Positions 25,810-35,318 are shown, counted from the first letter of the stretch. The stretch: 64,000 nt of DNA from Candidatus Uabimicrobium amorphum (GCF_009002475.1 NZ_AP019860.1:8615547-8679546), one strand, 5' to 3'. Numbers and translations: made by a program. Notes: generated by a model from the letters alone, not told the origin.

Positions 25810-26966
25810 TCCCCACCTTTTATTTGTTGATGTAAACGCACACTACTCGGTATATTTACAACTCTTTCTTCCAACCACTTGGCATTTTCCAAAGACGTTG
25901 TTTCACAATCTGCATACATAGGGAGACTACTCAGTAATTTCCAAATGGGACGCGTCATTACCTTGTTTTCATTGGTATACTTCAAAAACTGATCGCGTTG
26001 GTTTTGATCGTTTAAAATAATCGCATTTAGCCAATAATTTGACTTACGATCAGGACCTTCCGACACAAAAGAAACATTTTCCTTGCGAAAAAAATCGCAA
26101 TATAATTGCGCTGTTTTTCTTTTATCTTCTAGAAAATCGGGAAGAAGTTCTAGTTGAGCACAAGCGAGGGCAGCATTGATATTAGGTAAACGGTAATTAT
26201 AACCGACTTCATCATGTTCATAGTCCCAACAGTGAGGTTTTTTAGCTGTCGTTGTAATATGCTTTGCATGTTTCGCTAAGTCACCGTCGTTGGTAATAAT
26301 GGCACCACCACCGCCGCAAGTAATTATTTTATTGCCATTAAAACTAAAAACTCCCACTTTACCAAATGTACCCGTTACTTGACTTTTATATAAACTACCT
26401 AAGGATTCGGCGGCATCTTCCACGACAACGATGTGATGGCGTTGGCATATTTCCACAATAGATTCAATTTCGACACTGTGTCCGAAAACATGCATAGGCA
26501 CACATGCCGCGATACGCCTATTTGTATTTTTATTAAAACACTGTTGGTCTTTTATATAAGTGTTTTCTTGCAAAAATTGCTGTAGTGTAGACGGGCACAT
26601 CCCCAAATATCTGCGTTCACTATCAACGAATATTGGTTTTGCTCCCAAATAGTGAACAGCATTCGCTGTCGCGATAAAAGTAAGTGCTGGTATCAACACC
26701 TCTTCGTCGTTTTTGACACCACACACTCGAAGAGCCACTTGCAGTGCACAGGTTCCATTGACGACAGCCACGGCATATTTAGTACCGCAAAAAGACGCCA
26801 CACGATCTTCAAATTCGTCGACAAATTTTCCCACAGAAGAAACAAAATTAATATCGATACACTTGCAAAGATACTCTTTTTCGTTTCCAAGAAATTTACT
26901 CTCATGGAGCGGGATGAAATCTCTATTGGGATATATTTCTTTTATAAACTGAAGTATTTTTTCCAT
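25806..26966 (-). CDS. legC: PLP-dependent sugar aminotransferase (DegT/DnrJ/EryC1, LegC type)
   Basis: 386 residues. Motifs are VSSVGKFVDEFE near the N-terminus, VVNGTCALQVALRVCG, VVEDAAESLGSLYK, and the PLP lysine in FSFNGNKIITCGGGGAII. Sugar aminotransferases of this family put an amino group on C4 of 4-keto-6-deoxy nucleotide sugars. The N-terminal LHESKFLGNEKEYL segment and the neighbouring LegB-, LegG- and LegI-like genes support LegC. The gene follows the epimerase/dehydratase by a few nucleotides and overlaps the synthase gene. Confidence 0.9.
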   Translation of the reverse strand: MEKILQFIKEIYPNRDFIPLHESKFLGNEKEYLCKCIDINFVSSVGKFVDEFEDRVASFCGTKYAVAVVNGTCALQVALRVCGVKNDEEVLIPALTFIATANAVHYLGAKPIFVDSERRYLGMCPSTLQQFLQENTYIKDQQCFNKNTNRRIAACVPMHVFGHSVEIESIVEICQRHHIVVVEDAAESLGSLYKSQVTGTFGKVGVFSFNGNKIITCGGGGAIITNDGDLAKHAKHITTTAKKPHCWDYEHDEVGYNYRLPNINAALACAQLELLPDFLEDKRKTAQLYCDFFRKENVSFVSEGPDRKSNYWLNAIILNDQNQRDQFLKYTNENKVMTRPIWKLLSSLPMYADCETTSLENAKWLEERVVNIPSSVRLHQQIKGGE

Positions 26967-26975
26967 ATTGTTTCA

Positions 26976-27977
26976 CTAAATGTTATAGATGTGAGATTTA
27001 TATTTTTTTAAGTTTTCGCCATCGCTAAACCATGAAATTGTTTCACGTAGGCCATTCTCAAAACCGTCTTTATCACCATATGCTGGTTGCCAGTTTGTCA
27101 ACTCTTTGATTTTCTTATTTTCCGCCCACAGCCTTTCGACTTCTGAATTTTTAGGGCGTAAACGCTCTTTCGCTAATTTGATTTCCACATCTCTATTCAT
27201 GAGTTTGGCAATCGTCTTTGCTGTATCACCGATCGAGATTTCATAGTTGCTACCAATATTAACAACTTCTCCAATCGCTGCGGAAGATTTGCTCAAGGCG
27301 ATAAAACCATCTACCGTATCTTGCACATAATTAAAATCTCTTGTTGGCGACAATGCTCCTAGCTCCAAGTAGTCAATATCGCGACTTAGCTGGGTAATGA
27401 TCGTAGGAATTACAGCTCGCGCTGATTGCCTTGGCCCATAGGTATTAAAAGGCCTAGCGATAACAACTGGGCTTGAAAAAGAACAATAAAATGAATACGC
27501 CAACTGGTCTGCCGCGATTTTAGAAGCAGAGTAAGGAGATTGTCCTTGTAAAGGATGCTCTTCGGTGATAGGCACAAAACGCGCTGTTCCGTAGACCTCA
27601 CTGGTGGAAGTGTGTATAATTTTTTCTAGCTCTAACTCACGAGCCGCTTGTAGTACGTTCAGTGTTCCTTTGACGTTCGTATCAACATATGTATGCGGGG
27701 AATGATACGAATAGGGAATCGCAATCAATGCGGCCAAGTGAAATACCTCACTACAACCTTCCATTGCCTTTTTAACACCATGTGGATCACGTATATCCCC
27801 GGTGAATATTTCGATTTCGTTTAAAATATCCTGTGGTAGATCCTCTAACCATCCCCAAAAGTTAAACGAGTTATAGTAAACAAAGGCCTTCACTTTGTAT
27901 CCGGAAGCAACCAGTTTCTCTGTTAAGTGAGATCCAATAAATCCGTCCGCTCCTGTGACTAGAATTTTCTTATTAAT
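26976..27977 (-). CDS. legB: NAD-dependent sugar 4,6-dehydratase/epimerase (LegB type), probable ATT start
   Basis: About 333 residues if started at ATT (27977-27975). Motifs: ILVTGADGFIGSHLTEKL Rossmann loop, STSEVYG and the catalytic YSASKIAADQL (YxxxK), with RPFNTYGPRQS. It removes water from GDP- or UDP-GlcNAc to give the 4-keto-6-deoxy sugar for LegC. The homologous region begins immediately after this point. No ATG, GTG or TTG lies between the upstream TAA and the first conserved residue, but AAGGGG overlaps that stop 7 nt before ATT. An in-frame ATG at 28058 would add 27 residues inside the upstream gene and lacks homology value. The start therefore needs experimental proof; the enzyme call is firm. 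Confidence 0.88.
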   Translation of the reverse strand: MNKKILVTGADGFIGSHLTEKLVASGYKVKAFVYYNSFNFWGWLEDLPQDILNEIEIFTGDIRDPHGVKKAMEGCSEVFHLAALIAIPYSYHSPHTYVDTNVKGTLNVLQAARELELEKIIHTSTSEVYGTARFVPITEEHPLQGQSPYSASKIAADQLAYSFYCSFSSPVVIARPFNTYGPRQSARAVIPTIITQLSRDIDYLELGALSPTRDFNYVQDTVDGFIALSKSSAAIGEVVNIGSNYEISIGDTAKTIAKLMNRDVEIKLAKERLRPKNSEVERLWAENKKIKELTNWQPAYGDKDGFENGLRETISWFSDGENLKKYKSHIYNI

Positions 27978-27988
27978 TGTTCTGCCCC

Positions 27989-29050
27989 TTAATCTAAATT
28001 TAGAGATAAAGACTTTAACATATTTTCCATTTCTTTCATTTGCCCCATGTCCAGCCAAGATTTTTCACTCACGGGATAAGTACCAATTCGATATCCAATA
28101 TCTAAACATCGCTGAATTAAATCGGTAATGTGGAAAAAAGTATCGCGTGGAATTTCATTTAGGCACTCTGGCTCGACAATGTACATACCTGTATTTACAA
28201 GAAAATCGTACTCGGGTTTTTCAATGATTTCTTTCACATCACCATCATTAGATATGTTGATAACACCATAGGGAATAGTGAAATGTTTTAGTGAAGTGAT
28301 CAAAGTAATTTTGTTTTTATTGTCTTTGTGATATTTGAGCATGCTTGAATAGTTACCTTTGACCAAAATATCGCAATTACTGATAAAAAAAGTTTCTTGG
28401 AAATCTTCTTTGGGAATTAATGACAGACTTCCCGCTGTCCCAAGAGGCTTGTCTTCCTCAACATAGTGAATGTTGTAAGACTTTGTTACTTCACTTAGGT
28501 ATGCACGGATCATGTTGGCTTTATGGTTGATTGTTAAATAAAAGTCTTGGCACCCATGGCTATGAAAGGCGTTCATCACTCTTTCAAGAATAGTAATATT
28601 TCCTATGGGTATAAGAGGTTTTGGAAGGATATTTGTATACGGTTTTAAACGCGTTCCTTTCCCACCAGCCATAACAATAACTTTATAAGAAACCAAATTT
28701 TCTTTGTGGAAGTTTTCGTTTAAATATTTACTCAAAAAGTACATATCAACAACTTGGTGGTGATCGTCAACTATCGGTACCGCGTCTATGCCATTTTCTA
28801 TCATAAAATCATTTGCATTATCGATTTCGTTTTGATGTAAATATTTAGGAGAACGATTCATGATTTTTTCGACTTTGTCGTTCAGTGACTCATTTTGTAA
28901 AATCCAACGTCGAATGTCTCCATCGGTAACAACACCGATTAACCTGTCTTCTTCGACAACGACTAATATTTTTTTTCCTGTCTCATCTAACTTCTTTATC
29001 GCGTTTTTTATACTATTATTTTTACTGATATAAAGATTGCCATCTTTCAC
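27989..29050 (-). CDS. ptmE: CBS-pair sugar-1-phosphate nucleotidyltransferase (PtmE/LegX type)
   Basis: 353 residues. The N-terminal ~110 form two CBS motifs (VVTDGDIRRWIL; DAVPIVDDHHQVVDMYFL). Then comes a nucleotidyltransferase (KVIVMAGGKGTRLKP, ILPKPLIPIGNITILE, ISNCDILVKGNY). This order matches the Campylobacter PtmE family, which makes GDP-glucosamine for the legionaminic acid route; the CBS pair may sense a nucleotide. It is the first gene of the six-gene operon running down to 22326. The start has no strong Shine-Dalgarno. Confidence 0.88.
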   Translation of the reverse strand: MKDGNLYISKNNSIKNAIKKLDETGKKILVVVEEDRLIGVVTDGDIRRWILQNESLNDKVEKIMNRSPKYLHQNEIDNANDFMIENGIDAVPIVDDHHQVVDMYFLSKYLNENFHKENLVSYKVIVMAGGKGTRLKPYTNILPKPLIPIGNITILERVMNAFHSHGCQDFYLTINHKANMIRAYLSEVTKSYNIHYVEEDKPLGTAGSLSLIPKEDFQETFFISNCDILVKGNYSSMLKYHKDNKNKITLITSLKHFTIPYGVINISNDGDVKEIIEKPEYDFLVNTGMYIVEPECLNEIPRDTFFHITDLIQRCLDIGYRIGTYPVSEKSWLDMGQMKEMENMLKSLSLNLD

Positions 29051-29202
29051 TTTTTATACCTTCATCGTAATGATAAAAACTTCCACCAGCGAGTGTAACA
29101 CTGCCTTGTTTTAGCTCGATTATGATAACAAAATTTAACTTGATTACCACAAAAACTTAACAACAGACTTATGAGAATTCTTATGCGGCATTGATGTTTC
29201 GC

Positions 29203-30234
29203 CTAGTTTGTCTTATGTAAATCAACGAGCTTTTTGGCTGCTGTTGTAACGAGAAGATTTCCATCACAAACTTTTCTTTCCATATCGGGAAGTATATCTT
29301 TAATTTTGTCGTGTTGATAAAAATCATCTTTGAGTTTCTGCACAATTAAATTGTGTAACCATTTTTTTTCTTGCAAGTGCCTTTTGTGGTGAAAAAAATT
29401 ATGGCGGCGCATAAGTTCTTTGTGTTCTTCGATGATATGCCAAATATTATCAATACCTGAATTCGTCAATGCAGAGCACGTAGTTACTTGTGGTCGCCAT
29501 TTGTATTGTTGCGGAAATAAGTCTAAGCTACTTTGGAACCTAGTCGCCGCGAACTCGGAAGCCGCCTTGTTTTCGCCGTCGGCTTTGTTAATAGCTATGG
29601 CATCGGCCATTTCCATGATACCACGCTTAATTCCCTGTAGTTCGTCTCCTGAGTTGGCAAGAAGCAACAGTAAAAAAAAATCCACCATACCATGCACTGC
29701 TGTTTCCGATTGCCCAACACCTACAGTTTCCACAATGATGATATCAAATTTACACGCCTCACACAAAATGATAGACTCACGCGTTTTACGCGTTACACCT
29801 CCTAGTGAATCACCAGCGGGAGAAGGGCGAATATAGGCGTTATCACTGCGCGACAGCTTCTCCATACGCGTTTTATCTCCGAGAATACTTCCCTTGGTGT
29901 GTTGACTAGTGGGGTCTACAGCGAGAACCGCGATTTTGTAGCCTTTATCGACTAGGTGCAAACCAAAATTATCGATAAAAGTGCTTTTGCCAACACCGGG
30001 TGTCCCGGTTATACCAATACGCATTGTGTTATGTTGCGGTATTTTTAAACACCCGCTCACAATCTCATCAGCCAAGTTCTTATGCCGAGGACTGTCACTT
30101 TCGACTAAGGTAATTGCTTGGCTAAGGACATAGCGATCCCCTGCGGCGATTTTTGCAATGTACTCGTGTGCACTGCGCTTTCTGCGCCGTGCACGTACAG
30201 ACTTTTGCCAACCACTAAGTTTTTTACGATCCAC
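29203..30234 (-). CDS. meaB: Methylmalonyl-CoA mutase-associated GTPase MeaB (ArgK)
   Basis: 343 residues, family length. P-loop GITGTPGVGKSTFIDNFG, VDPTSQHTKGSILGDKTRM, ETVGVGQSETAVHGMVDFF and the INKADGENK GTPase specificity motif are all present. MeaB loads, protects and reactivates the B12-dependent mutase. Its start overlaps the end of the mutase gene by 11 nt, so the two are translationally coupled and the partner is clear. Confidence 0.96.
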   Translation of the reverse strand: MDRKKLSGWQKSVRARRRKRSAHEYIAKIAAGDRYVLSQAITLVESDSPRHKNLADEIVSGCLKIPQHNTMRIGITGTPGVGKSTFIDNFGLHLVDKGYKIAVLAVDPTSQHTKGSILGDKTRMEKLSRSDNAYIRPSPAGDSLGGVTRKTRESIILCEACKFDIIIVETVGVGQSETAVHGMVDFFLLLLLANSGDELQGIKRGIMEMADAIAINKADGENKAASEFAATRFQSSLDLFPQQYKWRPQVTTCSALTNSGIDNIWHIIEEHKELMRRHNFFHHKRHLQEKKWLHNLIVQKLKDDFYQHDKIKDILPDMERKVCDGNLLVTTAAKKLVDLHKTN

Positions 30235-32392
30235 CGTTCTCTTCTTCCTTTAGGGTATCCAACAACAAATGGAGAATTTCTTGTGCTGCACGAGCGATCA
30301 CTGTTCCCGGTCCAAAAATACCCACAACACCTTTCTCGTACAAATAATCGTAATCTTGAGGAGGAATTGTCCCTCCTGCGACCACAAGGATATCTTCGCG
30401 TTCTATTTTTTGCAACTCTGCGACAATTTGTGGCACAAGCGTTTTATGTCCTCCGGCCAGAGTAGAAACCCCAAGAATGTGAACGTCATTTTCCGCTGCT
30501 TGTTTTACCGCCTCTTGTGGTGTTTGAAATAGAGGTCCTATATCTACATCAAAACCGATATCGGCAAAACTCGTCGCCACGACTTTTGAGCCGCGATCAT
30601 GACCGTCTTGACCAACCTTCGCCACCATAATTCGCGGACGGCGACCTTCTAGTTTTGCAAATTCATCGGTGAGTTGTTGTGCTTTTATGAAATCTTCATC
30701 GTTGGCAATTTCGCGTGCATAAACGCCACTTATTGTCTGACTATGAGCTTCATAGCGCCCAAACACTTTTTCGCAAGCCGCAGAAATTTCGCCAAGAGTG
30801 GCTCTTTTTCTCGCAGCTTCCACTGCCAAAGCAAGAAGGTTTCCTTTTCCGCTAGAAGCACTTTCCGTTATGGCGTCCAAGGTCTTTTGTACTTCGTCAC
30901 TGTTGCGTTGTTGTTTTAACTCCTTGAGCCGTTCCAATTGTTTTTGGCGTACAGTGGAGTTGTCCACTTCGAGAATTTGCAAATCGCTTTTTTCATCGAC
31001 TTGATATTTATTCACCCCGACGATAATGTCCTGTCGACTATCAATACGCGCTTGTTTACGCGCCGCAGCTTCCTCAATACGCTTTTTAGGTAGCCCTGCC
31101 GCAATAGCTTTTGACATTCCACCCATTTTTTCTACTTCTTCGATAAGTTCCCAAGCGCGATGTGCGATATCGTGGGTTAATTTTTCCACGTAGTATGATC
31201 CGCCCCACGGATCAATATTTTTCGTGACATTCGTTTCTTCTTGAATCACAAGTTGTGTATTGCGTGCTATGCGTGCCGAGAAATCAGTGGGAAGTGCCAA
31301 AGCCTCGTCTAGCGCATTGGTATGTAAAGATTGTGTGTGCCCACACACTGCTGCCATTGCTTCAATACAGGTACGAGCAACATTATTAAATGGATCTTGT
31401 TCGGTGAGACTCCACCCTGAGGTCTGACAGTGTACACGCAGAGCCATTGATTTAGGATTTTTGGGATCAAATTGTTTGACGAGTTTTGCCCACAACATAC
31501 GCGCAGCGCGCATCTTGGCTATTTCGGTAAAATGATTCATGCCTATGGCCCAGAAAAAGGAAATGCGTGGCGCAAACAAATCGATATCAATGCCCGCATT
31601 TAGTCCAAGTCTCAGGTACTCAAGAGCGTCTGCGAGTGTATAAGCCACCTCAATATCTGCTGTGGCTCCTGCTTCATGCATATGGTAACCACTTACACTA
31701 ATGGAGTTAAACTTTGGCATATTTTGCGCCATATAAGAAAAAATGTCACCAATAATGCGCATAGAAGGATCCGGAGGATAAATGTATGTATTGCGCACCA
31801 TGAATTCTTTCAATATGTCATTTTGAATAGTTCCGCGCAACTTCTCCTGGGAAACGCCTTGTTCCTCAGCGGCAACAATGTAGAAAGCGAGTATCGGTAA
31901 AACCGCTCCATTCATTGTCATCGACACAGAAATCTTATCCAGCGGTATTTGCGAAAACAATATTTCCATGTCCAAAATGGAGTCTACAGCAACACCGGCT
32001 TTTCCCACATCGCCCTCAACACGCTGGTGATCAGAATCGTAGCCGCGATGCGTAGGTAAATCAAATGCCACAGACAGACCTTTCTGTCCGGCCTTTAAGT
32101 TACGTCTGTAGAAAGCGTTGGACTCTTCGGCGGTAGAAAACCCCGCGTATTGACGTATCGTCCATGGACGCACGGTATACATCGAGGCATATGGTCCACG
32201 CAAAAAAGGAGGGAGACCTGCGGCGAAATCTAAGTGTTCTACATGGGCTATATCATCTTGGGAAAAGAGCTTTTTCACTTCGATTTTCTCTGGTGTTTGC
32301 CATGACTGACCGACATCGACACTGTTAGATTTTTCTAGGTATTTGTTTATATTTTCAACTTTATATTCGACTTTAGTGAAATCGGGTTTCAT
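30224..32392 (-). CDS. scpA: Methylmalonyl-CoA mutase, fused catalytic and B12-binding domains
   Basis: 722 residues, the full single-chain form. The TIM barrel has TVRPWTIRQYAGFSTAEESN and GLSVAFDLPTHRGYDSD; the C-terminal cobalamin domain (~590-715) carries the KVGQDGHDRGSKV base-off B12 motif (DxHxxG) and STLAGGHKTL. It interconverts (R)-methylmalonyl-CoA and succinyl-CoA for propionate or odd-chain/branched-chain degradation. No methylmalonyl-CoA epimerase or propionyl-CoA carboxylase is next to it. It is first in the operon with meaB. Confidence 0.97.
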   Translation of the reverse strand: MKPDFTKVEYKVENINKYLEKSNSVDVGQSWQTPEKIEVKKLFSQDDIAHVEHLDFAAGLPPFLRGPYASMYTVRPWTIRQYAGFSTAEESNAFYRRNLKAGQKGLSVAFDLPTHRGYDSDHQRVEGDVGKAGVAVDSILDMEILFSQIPLDKISVSMTMNGAVLPILAFYIVAAEEQGVSQEKLRGTIQNDILKEFMVRNTYIYPPDPSMRIIGDIFSYMAQNMPKFNSISVSGYHMHEAGATADIEVAYTLADALEYLRLGLNAGIDIDLFAPRISFFWAIGMNHFTEIAKMRAARMLWAKLVKQFDPKNPKSMALRVHCQTSGWSLTEQDPFNNVARTCIEAMAAVCGHTQSLHTNALDEALALPTDFSARIARNTQLVIQEETNVTKNIDPWGGSYYVEKLTHDIAHRAWELIEEVEKMGGMSKAIAAGLPKKRIEEAAARKQARIDSRQDIIVGVNKYQVDEKSDLQILEVDNSTVRQKQLERLKELKQQRNSDEVQKTLDAITESASSGKGNLLALAVEAARKRATLGEISAACEKVFGRYEAHSQTISGVYAREIANDEDFIKAQQLTDEFAKLEGRRPRIMVAKVGQDGHDRGSKVVATSFADIGFDVDIGPLFQTPQEAVKQAAENDVHILGVSTLAGGHKTLVPQIVAELQKIEREDILVVAGGTIPPQDYDYLYEKGVVGIFGPGTVIARAAQEILHLLLDTLKEEENGGS

Positions 32393-32689
32393 GATATTTA
32401 TGCGGCGAGCTACATAAATAAGGACAATTACCTTAAATAGTGTTTTCTTAAAAACAATGCTCAGAGGCTTATAAATCCTATTTATTTGTGTATCTCACAT
32501 AAGATATGAGAAAGTAGTTTGGTCTCGCCCATCCTTTCTAGTATAATATACTGAATTTTGATGGAAGGATATTGCAAGTATTCTATTGATTCCCCTAATA
32601 ATAGAATGTTTCTTGTCATTTATCAAGAAGTTTGCTATACAGTTTTTGACGTGAAGTTGTGACTTACCATTTACACAGAAAGTTTCATT
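32393..32689. other. 297-nt divergent gap with several inverted repeats
   Basis: No gene found. Inverted repeats include AGTATAATATACT (32540-32552), ATCCTT...AAGGAT flanking it, and ATTCTATT...AATAGAAT (about 32580-32608). The first overlaps the presumed -10 box, so it could be an operator; the second would fold in the leader of the TraB/GumN message. Confidence 0.4.
32519..32547 (+). promoter_or_regulatory. Candidate promoter for the TraB/GumN operon
   Basis: TATAAT (32542-32547) lies 17 nt after a weak TTGGTC -35 box and is embedded in a 13-nt palindrome. A transcript would have a ~135-nt leader before the ATG at 32690. Confidence 0.45.
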
Positions 32690-33538
32690 ATGAAAAAAAT
32701 TGTTTTACTAGCGATTTTTATCGTCGCTATTGTTTGCCAGGAAGCTTCCAAGGCCACACCAATTTTTTGGAAAATAGAGGCTGAAAAACCAGTTTACTTA
32801 CTTGGTACCATTCATCTTGGAGTTGATGCAGCAAAAGAATTCCCTGCGGAAGTATGGGAAAATTTACAAAAGTGCAAAACACTTGTTTTGGAAATCGATA
32901 TGTCCAACGTCAATCAATTTGCTATGATGACGAAAATGCAGTTACCTCCGGGCAAAACCTTAGATCAACTTTTAGGTGCCGACTATTGGTCGAAGTTTCA
33001 AGAATTTGTTAAACCTCAACCGGCAGCCTTATTCAAAGGTTTTAAACCATGGGTTGTCCAAAGTATCGCTGCACAAAAGTTTATGCCGTTAACTCCTGCC
33101 GTGGAAATGACGCTTATGGAAAAAGCCAATAAAAGCGGTATTAAAATAGAAGCTTTGGAGACAATGGATGACCAACTAGAGGCTATCGACTCTGTTCCAG
33201 AAGAAGAGCATGTAAAGAGTATCAAACGCATGTTGGATGATACAGAAGGGGCACGTAAAGAAACTTTAGATCTTCTCAATGCTTACCGTAGCGGAGACTT
33301 AGGCAAAATAAAAAAGATGGCTCTTGAGTCCGAAGAAGCAAAAGAAGCTCCAGGTATGATCGAACATGTGATGGTAAACCGTAATAAAAAATGGATTCCT
33401 GCTATTGAAAAATACATCGCAAAAGGCAACGTATTTATTGCTGTGGGAGCCGCACACTTTGTGGGAGACAATGGAGTAATTAAATTGCTAGAGGCAAAAG
33501 GTTACAAGATTACTCGCATTGAATATACACAAGAATAG
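32690..33538 (+). CDS. TraB/GumN family exported protein (TIKI-like metalloprotease fold)
   Basis: 282 residues with a signal peptide (MKKIVLLAIFIVAIVCQ). The mature chain shows the family marks: VYLLGTIHLGVDAAKEFP, TLVLEIDMSN, and the C-terminal FIAVGAAHFVGDNGVIKLLEAKGY. The two His/Gly motifs correspond to the metal-binding GxxH elements of TIKI/GumN proteins, which cleave peptides in animals; the bacterial role is unknown. It is first in a cluster of three plus-strand genes with small exported protein and alpha/beta hydrolase. Confidence 0.9.
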   Translation: MKKIVLLAIFIVAIVCQEASKATPIFWKIEAEKPVYLLGTIHLGVDAAKEFPAEVWENLQKCKTLVLEIDMSNVNQFAMMTKMQLPPGKTLDQLLGADYWSKFQEFVKPQPAALFKGFKPWVVQSIAAQKFMPLTPAVEMTLMEKANKSGIKIEALETMDDQLEAIDSVPEEEHVKSIKRMLDDTEGARKETLDLLNAYRSGDLGKIKKMALESEEAKEAPGMIEHVMVNRNKKWIPAIEKYIAKGNVFIAVGAAHFVGDNGVIKLLEAKGYKITRIEYTQE

Positions 33539-33546
33539 GATTGACT

Positions 33547-34062
33547 ATGTTTATCAGAATTTCTTGTTTTTTAATTCTTTGTGTCAGTATTTGTGCACAG
33601 AATAGCGCCAATAACAACTTCTTTGTCGAAAGACAAATTTCCAAAGCCAAACAGATTGCAGAAGAAACAAAAGATGTTGTTGTGGTCGTAGAAACAGAAT
33701 TGAAAGCTCTAATTATTTTTTGCAATGGAAATTTCAAGCATGTTTTGGTGCATGCACGCAAGCGTCAAGTGGGTATGAATTTTTACAAGATGGACTTTCT
33801 CTTACTAGATAAAATAGAGGGTAAGGACGTCGTTTTTAAAAACCCACGACGTTTTCGTTCTTTTTTAGCCAGTCGCAATGATATTACAATACGCAAAAAT
33901 ACTTTTAAGAGCTTTACAAACAAAGTGACTTCAAGTAGCGAATTTTTCAAAGCATTTGTACTGAATAACCGAAGGCGTTCGACAAGTCGACAAGACTTCA
34001 TTGATGTACAAATATTTGATTTTCGCGAAAAAAAACAGCGTAAAAAGTCTAAAAGAAAATAG
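33547..34062 (+). CDS. Small exported basic protein of unknown function
   Basis: About 171 residues. The ATG at 33547 follows AGGA; an in-frame TTG lies two codons earlier. It has a signal peptide (MFIRISCFLILCVSICA) and a mature part with a predicted helix, then a beta segment (VVVVVETELKALIIF), and a strongly basic C-terminus ending KKQRKKSKRK. No known domain was recognised. It starts 8 nt after the TraB/GumN stop, so it is probably co-expressed with it. The basic tail could bind nucleic acid, lipid A or another acidic surface. Confidence 0.7.
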   Translation: MFIRISCFLILCVSICAQNSANNNFFVERQISKAKQIAEETKDVVVVVETELKALIIFCNGNFKHVLVHARKRQVGMNFYKMDFLLLDKIEGKDVVFKNPRRFRSFLASRNDITIRKNTFKSFTNKVTSSSEFFKAFVLNNRRRSTSRQDFIDVQIFDFREKKQRKKSKRK

Positions 34063-34073
34063 TGGTTCGTTGA

Positions 34074-35255
34074 ATGCAACAAATAGAATATACATACACC
34101 CAAGATAATGTGCGTCTTGCGCTAGCTCGCTATAAAAACCCTGGCGGCTTACCTGTCATACTTGCTCATGGATTGGCACAAAACAGTTTTTTTTGGGATT
34201 TCCCTGTAAAAAATCACAGTTTTGCGCGTTATCTATTTGACAAAGGTTATGATGTATGGCTACCCTGCTTACGTGGTCATGGTCGCGGAGCACTCCATAG
34301 CGACAATAAATCCGACTGGAGCTGGAATATCGACGATCTAGCGATCTACGATGTTCCAGCTATTATTCAAAAAGTACTACAGATGACAAGTCAAAAACCT
34401 TTTTGGGTTGGTCACAGTATGGGAGGAACTCTCGCATACATGTATTTACAGGGGGCTCTTTACACACGACGCGTCGTTGCCAAAGAATGTATCAAAATCG
34501 ATGGTCACGTCGAGTACAAAAACGTTCACAGTGCGCATGTAGTTGCCTGCAAAGAAAAAGCCGATGAGCGCAATGCTCAGCTCAACGGACTTATCACTGT
34601 TGGTTCCCCTGTGGCCATGACTTGGTCGCATGATCCTTTTCTCGCCAAGGTTATCAACCATCCATTATGGCAAGAGCTACATGTGTTTTCATTTTTAAGC
34701 AATCGTAAATTCTTACGTAGTTCTCTCAATAAACTTCCCTATCTTCCGGTTTTCTCCACTTTAGATGTTGTGGAAAAAATGTGCGGTAAGTGGTTTCAAA
34801 AAATGATTCACTTTCCCATTGCCCAAATAGGAACCACAAAAATTTTCTCGTTATTTTGGTATCCTCCCAACATGAACCGCCATCTAGTACAGACTTTGAT
34901 GAGAGAATCTCTCAACGATATCTGTTCCCAAGTTCTCGAACAATTTGCCGACTGGATAGAACATCGTACATTTCGCTCTTTCCCCAACGGCAATGAAAAA
35001 CCCCATATTTACAGCGAACACTTTTCCGCCATTACATTGCCACTTTTAATCATTGCTGGAGAACAAGACAAAATAGCCAAACCATCGGTTTTGTATCGCG
35101 AAGGCTTTTTGAAAATGGGAAGTGCGCAAAAAAAATATCAATGTTTCGATAAATTTGGACACAATGATTTGTGTATGGGGCTTCGGGCTCCAAGTAAAGT
35201 TTTTCCCTATATCGAAAAATGGATAGCGGCAACCACCAAACATCATTTCCAATAA
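34074..35255 (+). CDS. Alpha/beta hydrolase (lipase/acyltransferase-like)
   Basis: 393 residues. The core reads VILAHGLAQNSFFWDF (oxyanion HG), LRGHGRG, and the nucleophile elbow VGHSMGGTL. The acid is probably Asp in IAGEQDKIA and the base His in FGHNDLCMG, so the triad is intact. An insertion of about 140 residues between the elbow and the acid forms a large lid, as in lysosomal acid lipase-type and PHB-synthase-like hydrolases. There is no signal peptide, so it is likely cytoplasmic. It sits 11 nt after the small exported protein gene. The substrate is probably a lipid ester, by inference. Confidence 0.87.
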   Translation: MQQIEYTYTQDNVRLALARYKNPGGLPVILAHGLAQNSFFWDFPVKNHSFARYLFDKGYDVWLPCLRGHGRGALHSDNKSDWSWNIDDLAIYDVPAIIQKVLQMTSQKPFWVGHSMGGTLAYMYLQGALYTRRVVAKECIKIDGHVEYKNVHSAHVVACKEKADERNAQLNGLITVGSPVAMTWSHDPFLAKVINHPLWQELHVFSFLSNRKFLRSSLNKLPYLPVFSTLDVVEKMCGKWFQKMIHFPIAQIGTTKIFSLFWYPPNMNRHLVQTLMRESLNDICSQVLEQFADWIEHRTFRSFPNGNEKPHIYSEHFSAITLPLLIIAGEQDKIAKPSVLYREGFLKMGSAQKKYQCFDKFGHNDLCMGLRAPSKVFPYIEKWIAATTKHHFQ

Positions 35256-35289
35256 TATCGCACAAAATTCGTCCTCTACAAAAAAAACA

Positions 35290-35318
35290 TTGAAATAGCA
35301 AGTTTAAAATGTTAACAT
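35290..35318 (+). promoter_or_regulatory. Sigma-70-type promoter for ffh
   Basis: TTGAAA (35290-35295), 17-nt spacer and TAACAT (35313-35318) lie about 50 nt before the ffh ATG. Confidence 0.5.
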
